A stretch of DNA of 36,603 nt from DATKDP01 sp035546335 (GCA_035546335.1 DATKDP010000044.1:1-36603); one strand, 5' to 3'; positions 13,306 to 22,534 are shown, numbered from the stretch's first letter. A program made the numbers and translations. Notes: generated by a model from the sequence alone, not told the origin.

Positions 13306-14292
13306 TCAGAGTACGTACGCCAGCGCGAAGCCGATCTGGGCGAACATCATCATCAGGTACATGTGCCGCCACGATGGGTGGTTCTCCGTCGCCGTCAGCT
13401 CCTCAGGACGGCGGACCAGGAGCCAGGCAGTCCAGGAGCCCCAGACAGCGAGCGTCGCACCGAGAACGACCAGGAGCGTCGGATCGCCGGTGAGAATCGT
13501 GTGCTGAGGGGCGAGAGGGTCTCGGAGGTGGGCGCCGATCGGAATCAGCAACCATGGGAGCACGAAGAATGGTGCGATCAGAAAGGCAGCAGTCCTGACC
13601 CCGAAGCGGATCGGCAGCGTGGTCACGCCTCCTGCGCGGTCGCCGTCGATGTCGGAAAAATCCTTGGTAGACGCGGCACCCAGAAGGAACAGCATGAAAA
13701 CGAGTCCGATGTACCACGGCTCCGAGGAGACGACGTTGGCCACCATCGCCCAGCCGGCGACTTTGAGCAACATTCCGCGCGGAACGGCGATCGTCAGATT
13801 CGCCAGAAGTGGATGTCGCTTCGTGCGCCCCAGCGCCGGAGCGGAATAGATGAACGTGAAGATCATTCCGGCGACGTAGATGAAGAAACACTCGTGATAC
13901 GCGAGTGGCGCGAAGAGCTTCTCGCGGAAGCTGTCGAACGGGTGGACGACGACGAGCCATGTCGGAATGATCGCCAGCGCATACCAGATCCACATGATCC
14001 TCCGGGCCCGTTCGGAAGAGATCGCTCCCGTGACCAGAGGCCGGGCCGGCTTGTTCACCCGATCGATCTCGATGTCGTGGATCTGATTCAGGGTATTCGA
14101 AGCCGCATTGAGAAACGCCGCGCAGAGAGATCCGAGAACGACCGTCAGGACGACCGACGCGGTCAGCTCCCTGGCGGGATCGGGATTGTGGACCGAGCCC
14201 CATGCGCAAACCGCGCCGGAGATGATTCCCAGCAGCGGCGGAACGAGTGTGAACGGACGAGCGAGCTCGATGTAGTCACGAACAGCCGGCAT
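13306..14292 (-). CDS. UbiA-family prenyltransferase
   Basis: A 328-residue integral membrane protein with about nine hydrophobic segments. It has both aspartate motifs of the UbiA superfamily: NQIHDIEID (N69, D73, D77) and DFSDIDGD in the second half. These bind Mg-diphosphate of a polyprenyl donor. Members prenylate quinone precursors, haem, chlorophyll or glycerol phosphate. With no quinone-pathway neighbour, the substrate cannot be chosen. The ATG at 14292 has no strong ribosome site. It is divergent from the NYN gene, and the divergent spacer is filled by a palindromic minisatellite. Confidence 0.88.
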   Translation of the reverse strand: MPAVRDYIELARPFTLVPPLLGIISGAVCAWGSVHNPDPARELTASVVLTVVLGSLCAAFLNAASNTLNQIHDIEIDRVNKPARPLVTGAISSERARRIMWIWYALAIIPTWLVVVHPFDSFREKLFAPLAYHECFFIYVAGMIFTFIYSAPALGRTKRHPLLANLTIAVPRGMLLKVAGWAMVANVVSSEPWYIGLVFMLFLLGAASTKDFSDIDGDRAGGVTTLPIRFGVRTAAFLIAPFFVLPWLLIPIGAHLRDPLAPQHTILTGDPTLLVVLGATLAVWGSWTAWLLVRRPEELTATENHPSWRHMYLMMMFAQIGFALAYVL

Positions 14293-14330
14293 GGCGGGCG
14301 TGATCGTAGCAGGAGTCGGGAGTGGGAGGA

Positions 14331-14463
14331 ATCAGAGGCGAGAGACGAGAGGCGAGAGACGAGAGGCGAGAGACGAGGCTGGAGGCTGGTGACGAGAGAC
14401 AAACCTCGCCCCTCGTCCCTCGCCTCTCGCCTCTCGCCTCTCGCCTCCAGCCTCCAGCCTCCA
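14331..14463. repeat. Palindromic minisatellite (GAGGCGAGAGAC / GCCTCTCGCCTC)
   Basis: The left half (about 14331-14400) is purine-rich, made of units such as GAGGCGAGAGACGA and GGAGGCTGG. The right half (about 14404-14463) is the reverse complement, CCTCTCGCCTC and CCAGCCTCCAG. The halves can fold into one long hairpin. It fills the divergent spacer between ubiA-family and NYN genes. Confidence 0.85.
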
Positions 14464-14559
14464 GTGTTAGACTCTCCCCCGGGAATGCGACGCAGGCCGA
14501 CAACTGGAAGAGAGGCATATCAGGAGGACGAGGACGCTCTGCCGTCACCTCCGAATCTC

Positions 14560-15324
14560 ATGAACGGGAACGAACGGAAAATCGCTCTTTTCATCGACTT
14601 CGAGAACATCGCCATCGGCGTTCGCGAAGCGAAGCACAAGAAGTTCGAGATCGCGCTTCTGCTCGAGCGTCTGCTCGAAAAGGGGAAGCTCGTGGTCAAG
14701 CGCGCCTACTGTGACTGGGACAAATTCCCCGACTACAAGCGCGAGCTGCACGAAGCGGCGATCGAGCTGATCGACATCCCCGCGCGCGCCTGGTCGGGAA
14801 AAAACTCCGCCGACATCCGGATGGCGGTCGACGCCATGGACATGGCATGGTCGAAGGAGCACATCGATCTGTTCGTCATCGCGTCGGGCGACTCCGATTT
14901 CTCCCCCCTGGTCTCCAAGCTGAAGGAGAACGACAAGTTTGTGATCGGCGTCGGTGTGAAAAACTCCTCGAGCGACCTGCTGATCGACAACTGCGACGAG
15001 TTCATTTTCTACGAGGATCTCGTTCGCGTTCAGCGCACGCAGCGCACCGCGGCCCCTGCAGGGAAGGACAAGAAACAGGCGGAATGTTTCAAGCTGCTGA
15101 TCGACTCGATCAAGGCGCTCATGCGCGAGAACAAGGAGATCCTCTGGGGATCGATGGTCAAGCAGACCATGCAGCGCAAGAGGCCGACGTTCAACGAGGA
15201 ATACTACGGCTACGACACCTTCAGCAACCTGCTCGAGGACGCGCAGGAGAACAACATCATCCGCATCAAGAAGGATCCGAAATCGGGCTCCTACATCATC
15301 ACCGGCTTCGCCCAGCAGGAATGA
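14560..15324 (+). CDS. NYN-domain protein with C-terminal LOTUS/OST-HTH domain
   Basis: A 254-residue protein. The N-terminal NYN (PIN-like) nuclease fold shows its acidic sites: ALFIDFENI (D13), SGKNSADIRMAVDAM, and IASGDSDFSPLV. The C-terminal 80 residues (CFKLLIDSIKALMRENKEILWGS… YYGYDTFSNLLEDAQENN) fit an OST-HTH/LOTUS RNA-binding domain. The pair suggests an RNA endonuclease or RNA-binding factor, as in LabA-like or MARF1-type proteins. The ATG at 14560 begins the conserved part; an in-frame ATG at 14485 would add 25 residues behind an AGGAGG-containing stretch, so the start is uncertain. Confidence 0.88.
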   Translation: MNGNERKIALFIDFENIAIGVREAKHKKFEIALLLERLLEKGKLVVKRAYCDWDKFPDYKRELHEAAIELIDIPARAWSGKNSADIRMAVDAMDMAWSKEHIDLFVIASGDSDFSPLVSKLKENDKFVIGVGVKNSSSDLLIDNCDEFIFYEDLVRVQRTQRTAAPAGKDKKQAECFKLLIDSIKALMRENKEILWGSMVKQTMQRKRPTFNEEYYGYDTFSNLLEDAQENNIIRIKKDPKSGSYIITGFAQQE

Positions 15325-15402
15325 CTCGCACAACCTTGCCGTCATCCTTCCCTACGAGAATGGAGGGATCTCCGCGAGGTAGGGTCTCGCACTGTCCCCG
15401 GC

Positions 15403-16431
15403 TCAGAACAGCTTCGGGTGATCGACTGCCCGGCCGGGTGCCGCATACCCGAGATGCTCCCACGCGGCGCGGCCCGCGACGCGGCCGCGGGGTGTGCGCT
15501 GGAGGAAGCCGATCTGGATCAGATACGGCTCGTAGAGGTCTTCGATCGTGCCGCGGTCCTCGGCGATCGACGAGGCGAGCGCGGCGAGCCCGACCGGCCC
15601 GCCACCGAAACGCTCGATGACCGTCGTCAGAAGCTTCCGGTCGATCTCGTCGAGCCCGTACTGATCCACTTCGAGCATTCGAAGGGCATCCTGGGCGACC
15701 TCGACGTCGACCGTGCCATCCCGGCGCACTTCGGCGAAGTCGCGCACCCGGCGCAGAAGCCGGTTGGCGATGCGGGGCGTTCCCCGCGATCGCTGGGCGA
15801 TCTCCGTCGCCCCCTCCGCAGTGATCGGAATCTCGAGGATCTCCGCCGACCGCTTGACGATGATCGTCAGCGACGCGACATCGTAGAAGTCGAGCCGGTG
15901 AACGATCCCGAACCGGGCACGCAACGGCGCCGTCAACAGCCCAGCTCGCGTGGTCGCACCGATGAGCGTGAAGCGCGGAAGCTCGATCTTCACCGTCCGC
16001 GCGCCGGCCCCCTGCCCGATGATGATGTCGAGCCGGAAATCCTCCATCGCCGAGTAGAGAATCTCTTCGATCTGGGGAGCGAGCCGGTGAATCTCGTCGA
16101 TAAAGAGAACATCGCCCGGCTCGAGATTCGTCAGGATCGCGGCGAGGTCGCCCGCCTTTTCGACGACGGGCCCTGCCGTCGACTTGATGCTGGCGCTCAT
16201 CTCATTGGCGATGATGTTGCCCAGCGTCGTCTTCCCCAGCCCGGGTGGGCCGAACAGCAGAATGTGATCGAGGGTCTCACGCCGCTTCCGCGCCGCGGCG
16301 ATCGAGATCTCGAGATTCTCCTTGATCTTCGCCTGGCCGATGTACTCGCGGAGAAAACGGGGACGGAGCGAGAGCTCGATTCCCGCCTCTTCCGCGGTGG
16401 GCTCGGCAGAAAGAATCCGCTCGTCGCTCAT
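15403..16431 (-). CDS. ruvB: Holliday junction branch-migration helicase RuvB
   Basis: 342 residues. The AAA+ core has Walker A GPPGLGKTT, Walker B DEIHRL, sensor 1 (LIGATTRAG), the RuvB hairpin (GQGAGARTVKIELP) and a winged-helix C-domain (DRGTIEDLYEPYLIQIGFLQRTPRGR). RuvB drives branch migration with RuvA and RuvC, neither of which is in the window. The frame opens with TTG at 16440, but the ATG at 16431 (MSDERILSAEP) matches the family. It lies 29 bp downstream of the pilS-like kinase and so appears to be the last gene of the pilus operon, an unusual position. Confidence 0.96.
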   Translation of the reverse strand: MSDERILSAEPTAEEAGIELSLRPRFLREYIGQAKIKENLEISIAAARKRRETLDHILLFGPPGLGKTTLGNIIANEMSASIKSTAGPVVEKAGDLAAILTNLEPGDVLFIDEIHRLAPQIEEILYSAMEDFRLDIIIGQGAGARTVKIELPRFTLIGATTRAGLLTAPLRARFGIVHRLDFYDVASLTIIVKRSAEILEIPITAEGATEIAQRSRGTPRIANRLLRRVRDFAEVRRDGTVDVEVAQDALRMLEVDQYGLDEIDRKLLTTVIERFGGGPVGLAALASSIAEDRGTIEDLYEPYLIQIGFLQRTPRGRVAGRAAWEHLGYAAPGRAVDHPKLF

Positions 16432-16460
16432 CGCCGGCAATTGTAACGGTTCGAGACCGA

Positions 16461-18122
16461 TTACGCGCCGACGGCGACGACGATGCCGCGGGCATGCACC
16501 ACCGCCAGGGGAAGAGCAACGGTGATTCGAGTTCCGCGTCCCTCGGTGGATTCGACGGAGATCGTTCCGCCATGCTCCTGCACGATCCTGTAGCAGATGG
16601 CCATCCCCAATCCTGTACCGGATGGAAAGCTCGTCCGAAACGGCTGGAACAGGCGGCGCTGATCCGAGGCGGACATTCCGCGGCCGCTGTCGGCGAAGAT
16701 GATGCGATAGGTTTGGTCGTCGAGCTCGGTCGAGATCTCGAGACGGCCTTCGATGGGCATCGCCTGGATCGCGTTGCGAGCCAGATTCCAGAAGACCTGC
16801 CGGATCTGATCGGGATCTCCGAAGATGTTGAACGATGGCGGCTCGATCGAGCTCACCAGCGTGTGAGAGGGGCCCAGCTCCTGCGAATTCGAAAGAAGCA
16901 GGAGCGTTTCGCCAAGGCTGGCAGCGACATCGAAGTCGGTAGCGCGCTTCTCCTGCGGCCTGACGAAGCGGAGAAAGTCGGCGATCGACTTGTTGAGTCG
17001 ATCGGACTCCTTCATCGCGATGGACATCAAACGCTGTTCCTGAGGGGTGAGACGTTCCGACTTGCTCAGCATCTGGATCGATCCCGCAATCGCGGCGAGT
17101 GGGTTGCGGATCTCGTGAGCTATTCCTGCAGAGAGCTCGCCGACGGCCGCCATCCGGTCCTTGAGGCGAAGCTGATCCTCGAGCTGCTTCATCTCCGTCA
17201 GATCCTGGAAAATCACCGTCACACCCGACAGATCCGTCCGCCTGGTGTTCAGGCGCGTCATCGCATACCCGAGGGCGCGGGCTTCGATGTCACGCTGGTA
17301 GTCGAGCTCTCCGCGCACGATGCCTGTGGTCTCGAGCAGCAGCCGTTCGTGTCGCCACTGATCCGGGGAGAGAAGATTGATCGAATCGATACTGCGACCG
17401 ATCGTCTCCTGAACGCTTCGCCCGAGAATCTCACATCCGGCGGGATTGATGAAGGTCATCGTCCCCTCGTGGGTGACGGTGATCAGTCCCGAAGGGATCG
17501 AACGGATGATGCTCTGATTGAGCGCCTGGAGCGCGGCGAGGTTCTGCCTGTTGGCGTCGAGCTCCTCGAATGTGACGCGCAGCTTCTCGGAGATGTAGGA
17601 AGTCAGAAGCGCGGTCGCATAGAAGCCGCCGAAGTTGGTGGCCATGGTCAGATAGAGTCGGATCGGCGTCCACGGGCCGGAGGAGAAGAAGGTGACGGAA
17701 GGTAAGGGGATCACTCCGTAGTACATCAGATCGACGAGGCCGCCATAGAGGATTGCGGCACCGGAGGCGGTGATCAGCCCTCCACGCCGGTAGAGAAGCA
17801 TCGAGCCGGTGATGATCGTGGCGAGGTAGAGGAAGGAAAAGGGAGAATCGATGCCGCCTGTGAAGTAGACGAGCATGGTCTCGATGATCAGATCGCCGGC
17901 GAGCTGAATCACGAGATTGATCTCGCGGCTGCGGACCCATTTTCCGAGTCCGATGTAGAGGAGGGTCATCGCATAGGTGAGGCCCGCCGTCACGTAGAGA
18001 TAGTCGATGGGGAGAAGGATGTCGACGGTCGACTGGATGAGGAGCGCGGCGAGCAGCAGCGTCGTGACGACGACGACGCGGACTGCGATGAGCATGCGCG
18101 AATCGGAGTGCAGCGTTGCCAT
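16461..18122 (-). CDS. pilS: Sensor histidine kinase, PilS-like
   Basis: 553 residues. About six membrane helices (1-190) are followed by a PAS domain (ALNQSIIRSIPSGLITV… NPAGCEILG), a HisKA domain with phospho-acceptor AGIAHEIRNPLAAIAG, and a HATPase_c domain (N box NLARNAIQAMP, G1 FADSGRGMS, G2 GTGLGMAI). The six-TM-PAS-kinase layout and position after pilC fit PilS, which with the response regulator PilR controls pilin transcription. No pilR is found beside it; ruvB follows instead. The symbol rests on architecture and context. Confidence 0.8.
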   Translation of the reverse strand: MATLHSDSRMLIAVRVVVVTTLLLAALLIQSTVDILLPIDYLYVTAGLTYAMTLLYIGLGKWVRSREINLVIQLAGDLIIETMLVYFTGGIDSPFSFLYLATIITGSMLLYRRGGLITASGAAILYGGLVDLMYYGVIPLPSVTFFSSGPWTPIRLYLTMATNFGGFYATALLTSYISEKLRVTFEELDANRQNLAALQALNQSIIRSIPSGLITVTHEGTMTFINPAGCEILGRSVQETIGRSIDSINLLSPDQWRHERLLLETTGIVRGELDYQRDIEARALGYAMTRLNTRRTDLSGVTVIFQDLTEMKQLEDQLRLKDRMAAVGELSAGIAHEIRNPLAAIAGSIQMLSKSERLTPQEQRLMSIAMKESDRLNKSIADFLRFVRPQEKRATDFDVAASLGETLLLLSNSQELGPSHTLVSSIEPPSFNIFGDPDQIRQVFWNLARNAIQAMPIEGRLEISTELDDQTYRIIFADSGRGMSASDQRRLFQPFRTSFPSGTGLGMAICYRIVQEHGGTISVESTEGRGTRITVALPLAVVHARGIVVAVGA

Positions 18123-18146
18123 GGTCGAGGTTCCCGCTCTTGCAAT

Positions 18147-18185
18147 CGCCGCCAGCCGGACAGGGTACGTCCCGGGCTGGCGGCG
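18147..18185 (-). other. Stable intercistronic hairpin between pilC and pilS
   Basis: CGCCGCCAGCC (18147-18157) pairs with GGCTGGCGGCG (18175-18185) in an 11-bp perfect stem. Part of the loop (GGAC/GTCC) can also pair. There is no T tract. It may set relative mRNA levels of pilC and pilS. Confidence 0.6.
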
Positions 18186-18200
18186 GGAGCCGCTCTGTCG

Positions 18201-19403
18201 TTATCCGAGCTGGCCGATCAGCGAGAACATCGGCATGTACATGGCAATGACGATGCCGCCGATGACCACGCCGAGGAATGCGATCAGGATCGGCTCGAGA
18301 AGCTTCATCAGGCCGGCCACTGCCGCGTCGACCTCGTCCTCGTAAAAGTCGGCAATCTTGGAGAGCATCGCGTCGAGAGCACCGGTCTGCTCGCCGACGG
18401 CGATCATCTGGACCACCATCGTCGGAAAAACATCGGTGTCACCGAGCGGCTCGCTGATCGTCTTCCCTTCCTCGACCGACTTGCGCGTCGCCATGATCGC
18501 ATCTTCGATGATCGAATTCCCGGAAGTTCGGGCCGTGATCTGGAGTCCATCGAGAATCGGCACGCCGGAGGCAGTGAGCGTGGAGAGCGTACGGCAGAAG
18601 CGCGCAACGGCGATTTTCCTCAGCAGCATGCCGAGAACCGGAACTTTCAGCAGGAGGTTGTCGAGCACGCGCTTGCCCTTGTACGTCTCGTGGTAGCGCT
18701 TGAGGAAGAAGACGATGCCGGCGATGACCAGACCCATCAGCCACCAGAAATCGCCAATGAAATGCGACATGGTGATGACCACTTTCGTCGGCAGCGGCAG
18801 CTCGGCGCCGAGACCTTCGAAGAGCGAAGCGAACACCGGAATGACCTTCCAGAGAATGACGATGACCACGATGATGGCGATGCCGATGACGGCCACCGGA
18901 TAGATCATCGCCGACTTGACCTGCCCGTTGAGCTTGACCGACTTCTCGATGTAGGCGGCAAGCCGCTGGAGGATCGTGTCGAGGATACCGCCTGCTTCCC
19001 CCGCCGCGACCATGTTGGTGTAGAGATCGTTGAAGACCTTCGGGTGCTTGCGCATCGAATCGGCGAGGTTGGAGCCGGACTCGACGTCCTGCCGGATCTG
19101 CAGCAATGCCCGTTTGAAGGTCTTGTTCTCCTGCTGGGTGGCGAGGATCTCGAGACACTGCACCAGGGGGAGACCGGCGTCGATCATGACCGAGAACTGC
19201 CGTGTGAAGATCGCGATGAGCTTCGGCGGGACGCCTCCTCCGAACTTCGGAAACGCCAGCTCCTTCCCTTTTTCCTTGACTGCGGTGACGACGATCTGCT
19301 GACGCCGCAGCGTGGCGATCACGGCATCCTTCGAATCAGCGACCAGAACCCCTGTCTGATCCTGCCCTCCACGTCCCCGGCCTTTCCATTCGAAGCTCGG
19401 CAT
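18201..19403 (-). CDS. pilC: Type IV pilus inner-membrane platform protein PilC
   Basis: 400 residues with two GspF/T2SSF domains, each with the family signature: FTRQFSVMIDAGLPLVQCLEIL in the first, and FCRTLSTLTASGVPILDGLQI in the second. Three hydrophobic helices are clear (about 170-190, 220-240 and the C-terminus FLGVVIGGIVIAMYMPMF). PilC is the platform to which the PilB and PilT ATPases bind. It follows pilT by 36 bp in the same operon. Confidence 0.95.
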   Translation of the reverse strand: MPSFEWKGRGRGGQDQTGVLVADSKDAVIATLRRQQIVVTAVKEKGKELAFPKFGGGVPPKLIAIFTRQFSVMIDAGLPLVQCLEILATQQENKTFKRALLQIRQDVESGSNLADSMRKHPKVFNDLYTNMVAAGEAGGILDTILQRLAAYIEKSVKLNGQVKSAMIYPVAVIGIAIIVVIVILWKVIPVFASLFEGLGAELPLPTKVVITMSHFIGDFWWLMGLVIAGIVFFLKRYHETYKGKRVLDNLLLKVPVLGMLLRKIAVARFCRTLSTLTASGVPILDGLQITARTSGNSIIEDAIMATRKSVEEGKTISEPLGDTDVFPTMVVQMIAVGEQTGALDAMLSKIADFYEDEVDAAVAGLMKLLEPILIAFLGVVIGGIVIAMYMPMFSLIGQLG

Positions 19404-19439
19404 CTGGCTCTCCTTCGTGTCGTCGTACCACTCGGTTCG

Positions 19440-20561
19440 TTACGCGCCTCGCGCCCGCCCGGCCGCCGCCCCCGCCGGCTGGAGCGTGCCGGCACCGCGC
19501 GCGATCATTTCCTGCAGCTCGTCGGGATTGGATGAGCGTCCGATGGCGACCTGCAGCGTGATCATCTTCTTGAAGTAGAGCGTCGCGAGAGACTGGTTGA
19601 ACGTCTGCATCCCGTACTTGGTCTGTCCTGTCTGCATCATCGAGTAGATCTGATGGATCTTGTCCTCACGGATCAGGTTGCGGATCGCGGCGTTGGGGAC
19701 CAGAATCTCCATTGCCATGACGCGCCCTTTCCCATTGGCCCGCGGAAGAAGGGTCTGGCAGAGGATTCCCTCCAGAACGAACGAGAGCTGTGCGCGGATC
19801 TGCGGCTGCTGATGCGCCGGGAAAACGTCGACGATTCGGTTGATCGTCTGCGCAGCGGAATTGGTATGGAGGGTTGCAAAGGTCAAGTGACCCGTTTCGG
19901 CGATTCGAAGCGCCGACTCGATGGTCTCGAGGTCGCGCATCTCTCCGATCAGCACCACGTCGGGATCCTGACGGAGAGCCGACTTGAGAGAGTTGGCGAA
20001 CGAGTGCGTGTCGGCGTGCAGCTCCCGCTGGTTCACCAGGCAGTTCTTGTGCGAGTGGAGAAACTCCACCGGATCCTCGATGGTGATGATGTGCTCGTGG
20101 CGCTCGCGGTTGACCTTGTCGATCATCGCCGCCAGCGTCGTCGACTTTCCCGACCCCGTGGGTCCGGTCACCAGGACCAGCCCGCGCGGTTTGTTGCAGA
20201 TCTCTTCGACCACCGTGGGCAGACCGAGCTCCCGGAATCCCAGAATCTCGTACGGAATCTGCCGGTAGACGGCCGCCGTCGCTCCCCGCTGGTTGAAGAT
20301 GTTCGCTCGAAAGCGAGCCAGCCCCTTGATTCCGAACGAGAGGTCGAGCTCGAGACTCTCTTCGAACCGGTGCTTCTGCGCATCGGTCAGAACCGAATAG
20401 GCGAGCTGCTTGGTCTCCGGCGCCGCCAGCGGCGGCATGTCGAGAGGAACCAGCTTCCCGTCGATCCGGATCTGTGGAGGGGAATTGGTGGTGATGTGGA
20501 GATCCGATCCCCCACGCTCGACCATCGTCTTCAGCAACTGATGCAGAGTGACTTGTGCCAT
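19440..20561 (-). CDS. pilT: Type IV pilus retraction ATPase PilT
   Basis: 373 residues. Walker A GPTGSGKS at 133-140, Asp box (EDPVEFLHSHK), Walker B/His box (LIGEMRDLETI … TLHTNSA) and the PilT-specific AIRNLIRE motif are all present. The last motif separates PilT from PilB-type motors. The hexamer powers pilus retraction and twitching motility. The C-terminal tail is Ala/Gly-rich (PAGAAAGRARGA) and slightly longer than usual. It follows pilB by 47 bp. Confidence 0.96.
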   Translation of the reverse strand: MAQVTLHQLLKTMVERGGSDLHITTNSPPQIRIDGKLVPLDMPPLAAPETKQLAYSVLTDAQKHRFEESLELDLSFGIKGLARFRANIFNQRGATAAVYRQIPYEILGFRELGLPTVVEEICNKPRGLVLVTGPTGSGKSTTLAAMIDKVNRERHEHIITIEDPVEFLHSHKNCLVNQRELHADTHSFANSLKSALRQDPDVVLIGEMRDLETIESALRIAETGHLTFATLHTNSAAQTINRIVDVFPAHQQPQIRAQLSFVLEGILCQTLLPRANGKGRVMAMEILVPNAAIRNLIREDKIHQIYSMMQTGQTKYGMQTFNQSLATLYFKKMITLQVAIGRSSNPDELQEMIARGAGTLQPAGAAAGRARGA

Positions 20562-20608
20562 CGCTGTCCAATCTCGCTTTTACGCCTGAAAGAGTGAGAA
20601 ACTGTGAT

Positions 20609-22324
20609 CTAGAGCACAGTTTCGCGAACGACCTCCTCGATCGTGGTCAATCCTTCCTTGATTTTAATCAATCCGGAGCGTCGCAGCGAGATCATTCCAT
20701 TCTCGAGCGCCTTACGCTTCAGTTCGATCGCCGAGCCTCCGGCCAGAATCATCTCGCGAACATCGTCGTCGATCGACATGACCTCGATCAGCGCCACGCG
20801 CCCTTTGTAGCCGGTGTTGTTGCACTTTTCGCATCCGCGTCCCTTGAACACCGTGAAGGTGCCCACCTCGTCCTGCTTGAACCCCAGATTGAGCAGCGCC
20901 TGAGGGGCGACCTCGACCTGCTCCCTGCAGTTCTTGCAAATGCGCCGCGCGAGCCGCTGCGCCGCGATGAGCTGCACGGAGGTTGCGACCAGAAACGGCT
21001 CGATTCCCATGTTCATGAGCCGGTTGATCGTCGCCGGAGCATCATTGGTGTGGAGCGTCGAGAGCACCAGGTGCCCTGTCAGCGCCGCTTTGATCGCGAT
21101 CTCCGCCGTCTCGAAGTCGCGGATCTCTCCGACCAGGATGATGTTCGGATCCTGGCGGAGGAACGATCGCAGCGTCGCGGCGAAGTTCAGACCGATCTGC
21201 TCTTTCATCTGGACCTGATTGATTCCCGGAAGGTTGAATTCGACCGGATCCTCGGCCGTCATGATGTTGACCTCGGGGGAGTTCACCTTGGCCAGCGCCG
21301 AGTAGAGCGTGTTCGTTTTCCCGGAGCCGGTCGGCCCGGTGACCAGCACCATCCCCCACGGCTTGAAGATCGCCTCTTCGAAGCGCGCGAGCGACTCGAC
21401 TTCGAATCCGAGCTTCGTCATGTCGAGCTGGAGGTTGTCTTTGTCCAGCAGGCGCAGAACGATCTTCTCGCCGAAGAGCGTCGGAAGAACGGAGACGCGG
21501 AAGTCGAGCTCCTTCGCCTTGTCGCTCAGCTTCATCTTCAGCTTGATGCGTCCATCCTGCGGCAGGCGTTTCTCGGAGATGTCGAGCTTGGCGAGAATCT
21601 TCACGCGCGAAGTCATCGCATCGCGAAGCTTCAGAGGAGGATTCATGATCTCGTAGAGGATTCCGTCGACCCGGTACCGGACACGGTACTCCTTTTCGTA
21701 CGGCTCGAGATGAATGTCGGATGCCCCCTTCTTGATCGCGTCGGTCAGGATCAGGTTCACGAGCTTGACCACGGGCGCTTCTTCCGATTCGGCCGCCAGC
21801 GAATCGACATCGAGCTCCTCCTGCTCCTCGAGCACTTCGAGATCGGCGCTCTCGGCCTGCTGAAGATCCTCCATCACCTTCTTCAGCTCGAGAGCCGAGG
21901 TACTGCCGTAGTAGTTCTCGATCGATAATTTGATGCCGAGCTCGGAGGCGACGACCGGCTCGACGTTGTAGCCGGTCATGAACTTGATGTCGTCCATGGC
22001 GAAGACGTTCGTCGGGTCTGCCATGGCGATGGTGATGGTCGCCCCGGTCTTGTTCACCGGAAGGATGTTGTACTTTCGTGCGACCTCCGAAGGGATGAGC
22101 TTGATCACCGTCGGGTCGATCTCGAAGTGGGCGAGATTGATCGACGGCACACCGAATTGCTGCGACAGACACTCGGTGATGTCCTCTTCGGAAACGAAAC
22201 CGAGCTTGATGAGCAGCTCGCCCAGCTTCCCCCCCGACTCTTTCTGGAGCTTGAGAGTTTCCTTGAGCTGATCCTGCGAGATCAGACCTGCCTTCGTCAG
22301 AAGATCGCCGAGACGTATGCTCAT
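20609..22324 (-). CDS. pilB: Type IV pilus extension ATPase PilB with MshEN c-di-GMP-binding domain
   Basis: 571 residues. The N-terminus has two 24-residue MshEN motifs: residues 4-27 (RLGDLL…GLI…Q) and 33-56 (KLGELL…GFV…Q). These closely fit the published c-di-GMP-binding pattern, with a few substitutions. The T2SSE ATPase core follows, with Walker A GPTGSGKT at 330-337, and near the C-terminus a four-Cys zinc module (CKNC … CEKC). The ATG at 22324 (MSIRLGD) is chosen because the frame upstream is not conserved. It heads the pilB-pilT-pilC-pilS-ruvB operon. Confidence 0.95.
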   Translation of the reverse strand: MSIRLGDLLTKAGLISQDQLKETLKLQKESGGKLGELLIKLGFVSEEDITECLSQQFGVPSINLAHFEIDPTVIKLIPSEVARKYNILPVNKTGATITIAMADPTNVFAMDDIKFMTGYNVEPVVASELGIKLSIENYYGSTSALELKKVMEDLQQAESADLEVLEEQEELDVDSLAAESEEAPVVKLVNLILTDAIKKGASDIHLEPYEKEYRVRYRVDGILYEIMNPPLKLRDAMTSRVKILAKLDISEKRLPQDGRIKLKMKLSDKAKELDFRVSVLPTLFGEKIVLRLLDKDNLQLDMTKLGFEVESLARFEEAIFKPWGMVLVTGPTGSGKTNTLYSALAKVNSPEVNIMTAEDPVEFNLPGINQVQMKEQIGLNFAATLRSFLRQDPNIILVGEIRDFETAEIAIKAALTGHLVLSTLHTNDAPATINRLMNMGIEPFLVATSVQLIAAQRLARRICKNCREQVEVAPQALLNLGFKQDEVGTFTVFKGRGCEKCNNTGYKGRVALIEVMSIDDDVREMILAGGSAIELKRKALENGMISLRRSGLIKIKEGLTTIEEVVRETVL

Positions 22325-22366
22325 GATGAATTCGCTGTTCCCCCTGGACTGAGTCGAAAACGCTCT

Positions 22367-22392
22367 GCGCCGTGCACGGTTCGGCACGGCGC
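22367..22392. other. Leader hairpin upstream of pilB
   Basis: GCGCCGTGC (22367-22375), an 8-nt loop and GCACGGCGC (22384-22392) form a perfect 9-bp stem within the predicted pilB 5' untranslated region, about 40 nt before the start codon. No T tract follows. Confidence 0.55.
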
Positions 22393-22440
22393 GACGTAGT
22401 CACTTTTGAAATGAGATAGTTAGGATATTCCGTCGTCCGG

Positions 22441-22470
22441 AGTCTAGCACTCGGGCAAAAACGCCGTCAA
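22441..22470 (-). promoter_or_regulatory. Candidate sigma-70-type promoter of the pil operon
   Basis: On the minus strand TTGACG (22470-22465), an 18-bp spacer and TAGACT (22446-22441). It lies about 117 bp upstream of the pilB start and is the only good match in the spacer between pilB and the heptosyltransferase gene. Confidence 0.45.
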
Positions 22471-22534
22471 CGCGCACTCCGCGAGTTATTTTACATCGGA
22501 TGCAGCTCGAATGTTCCAACTGCCACGCCGAAGC

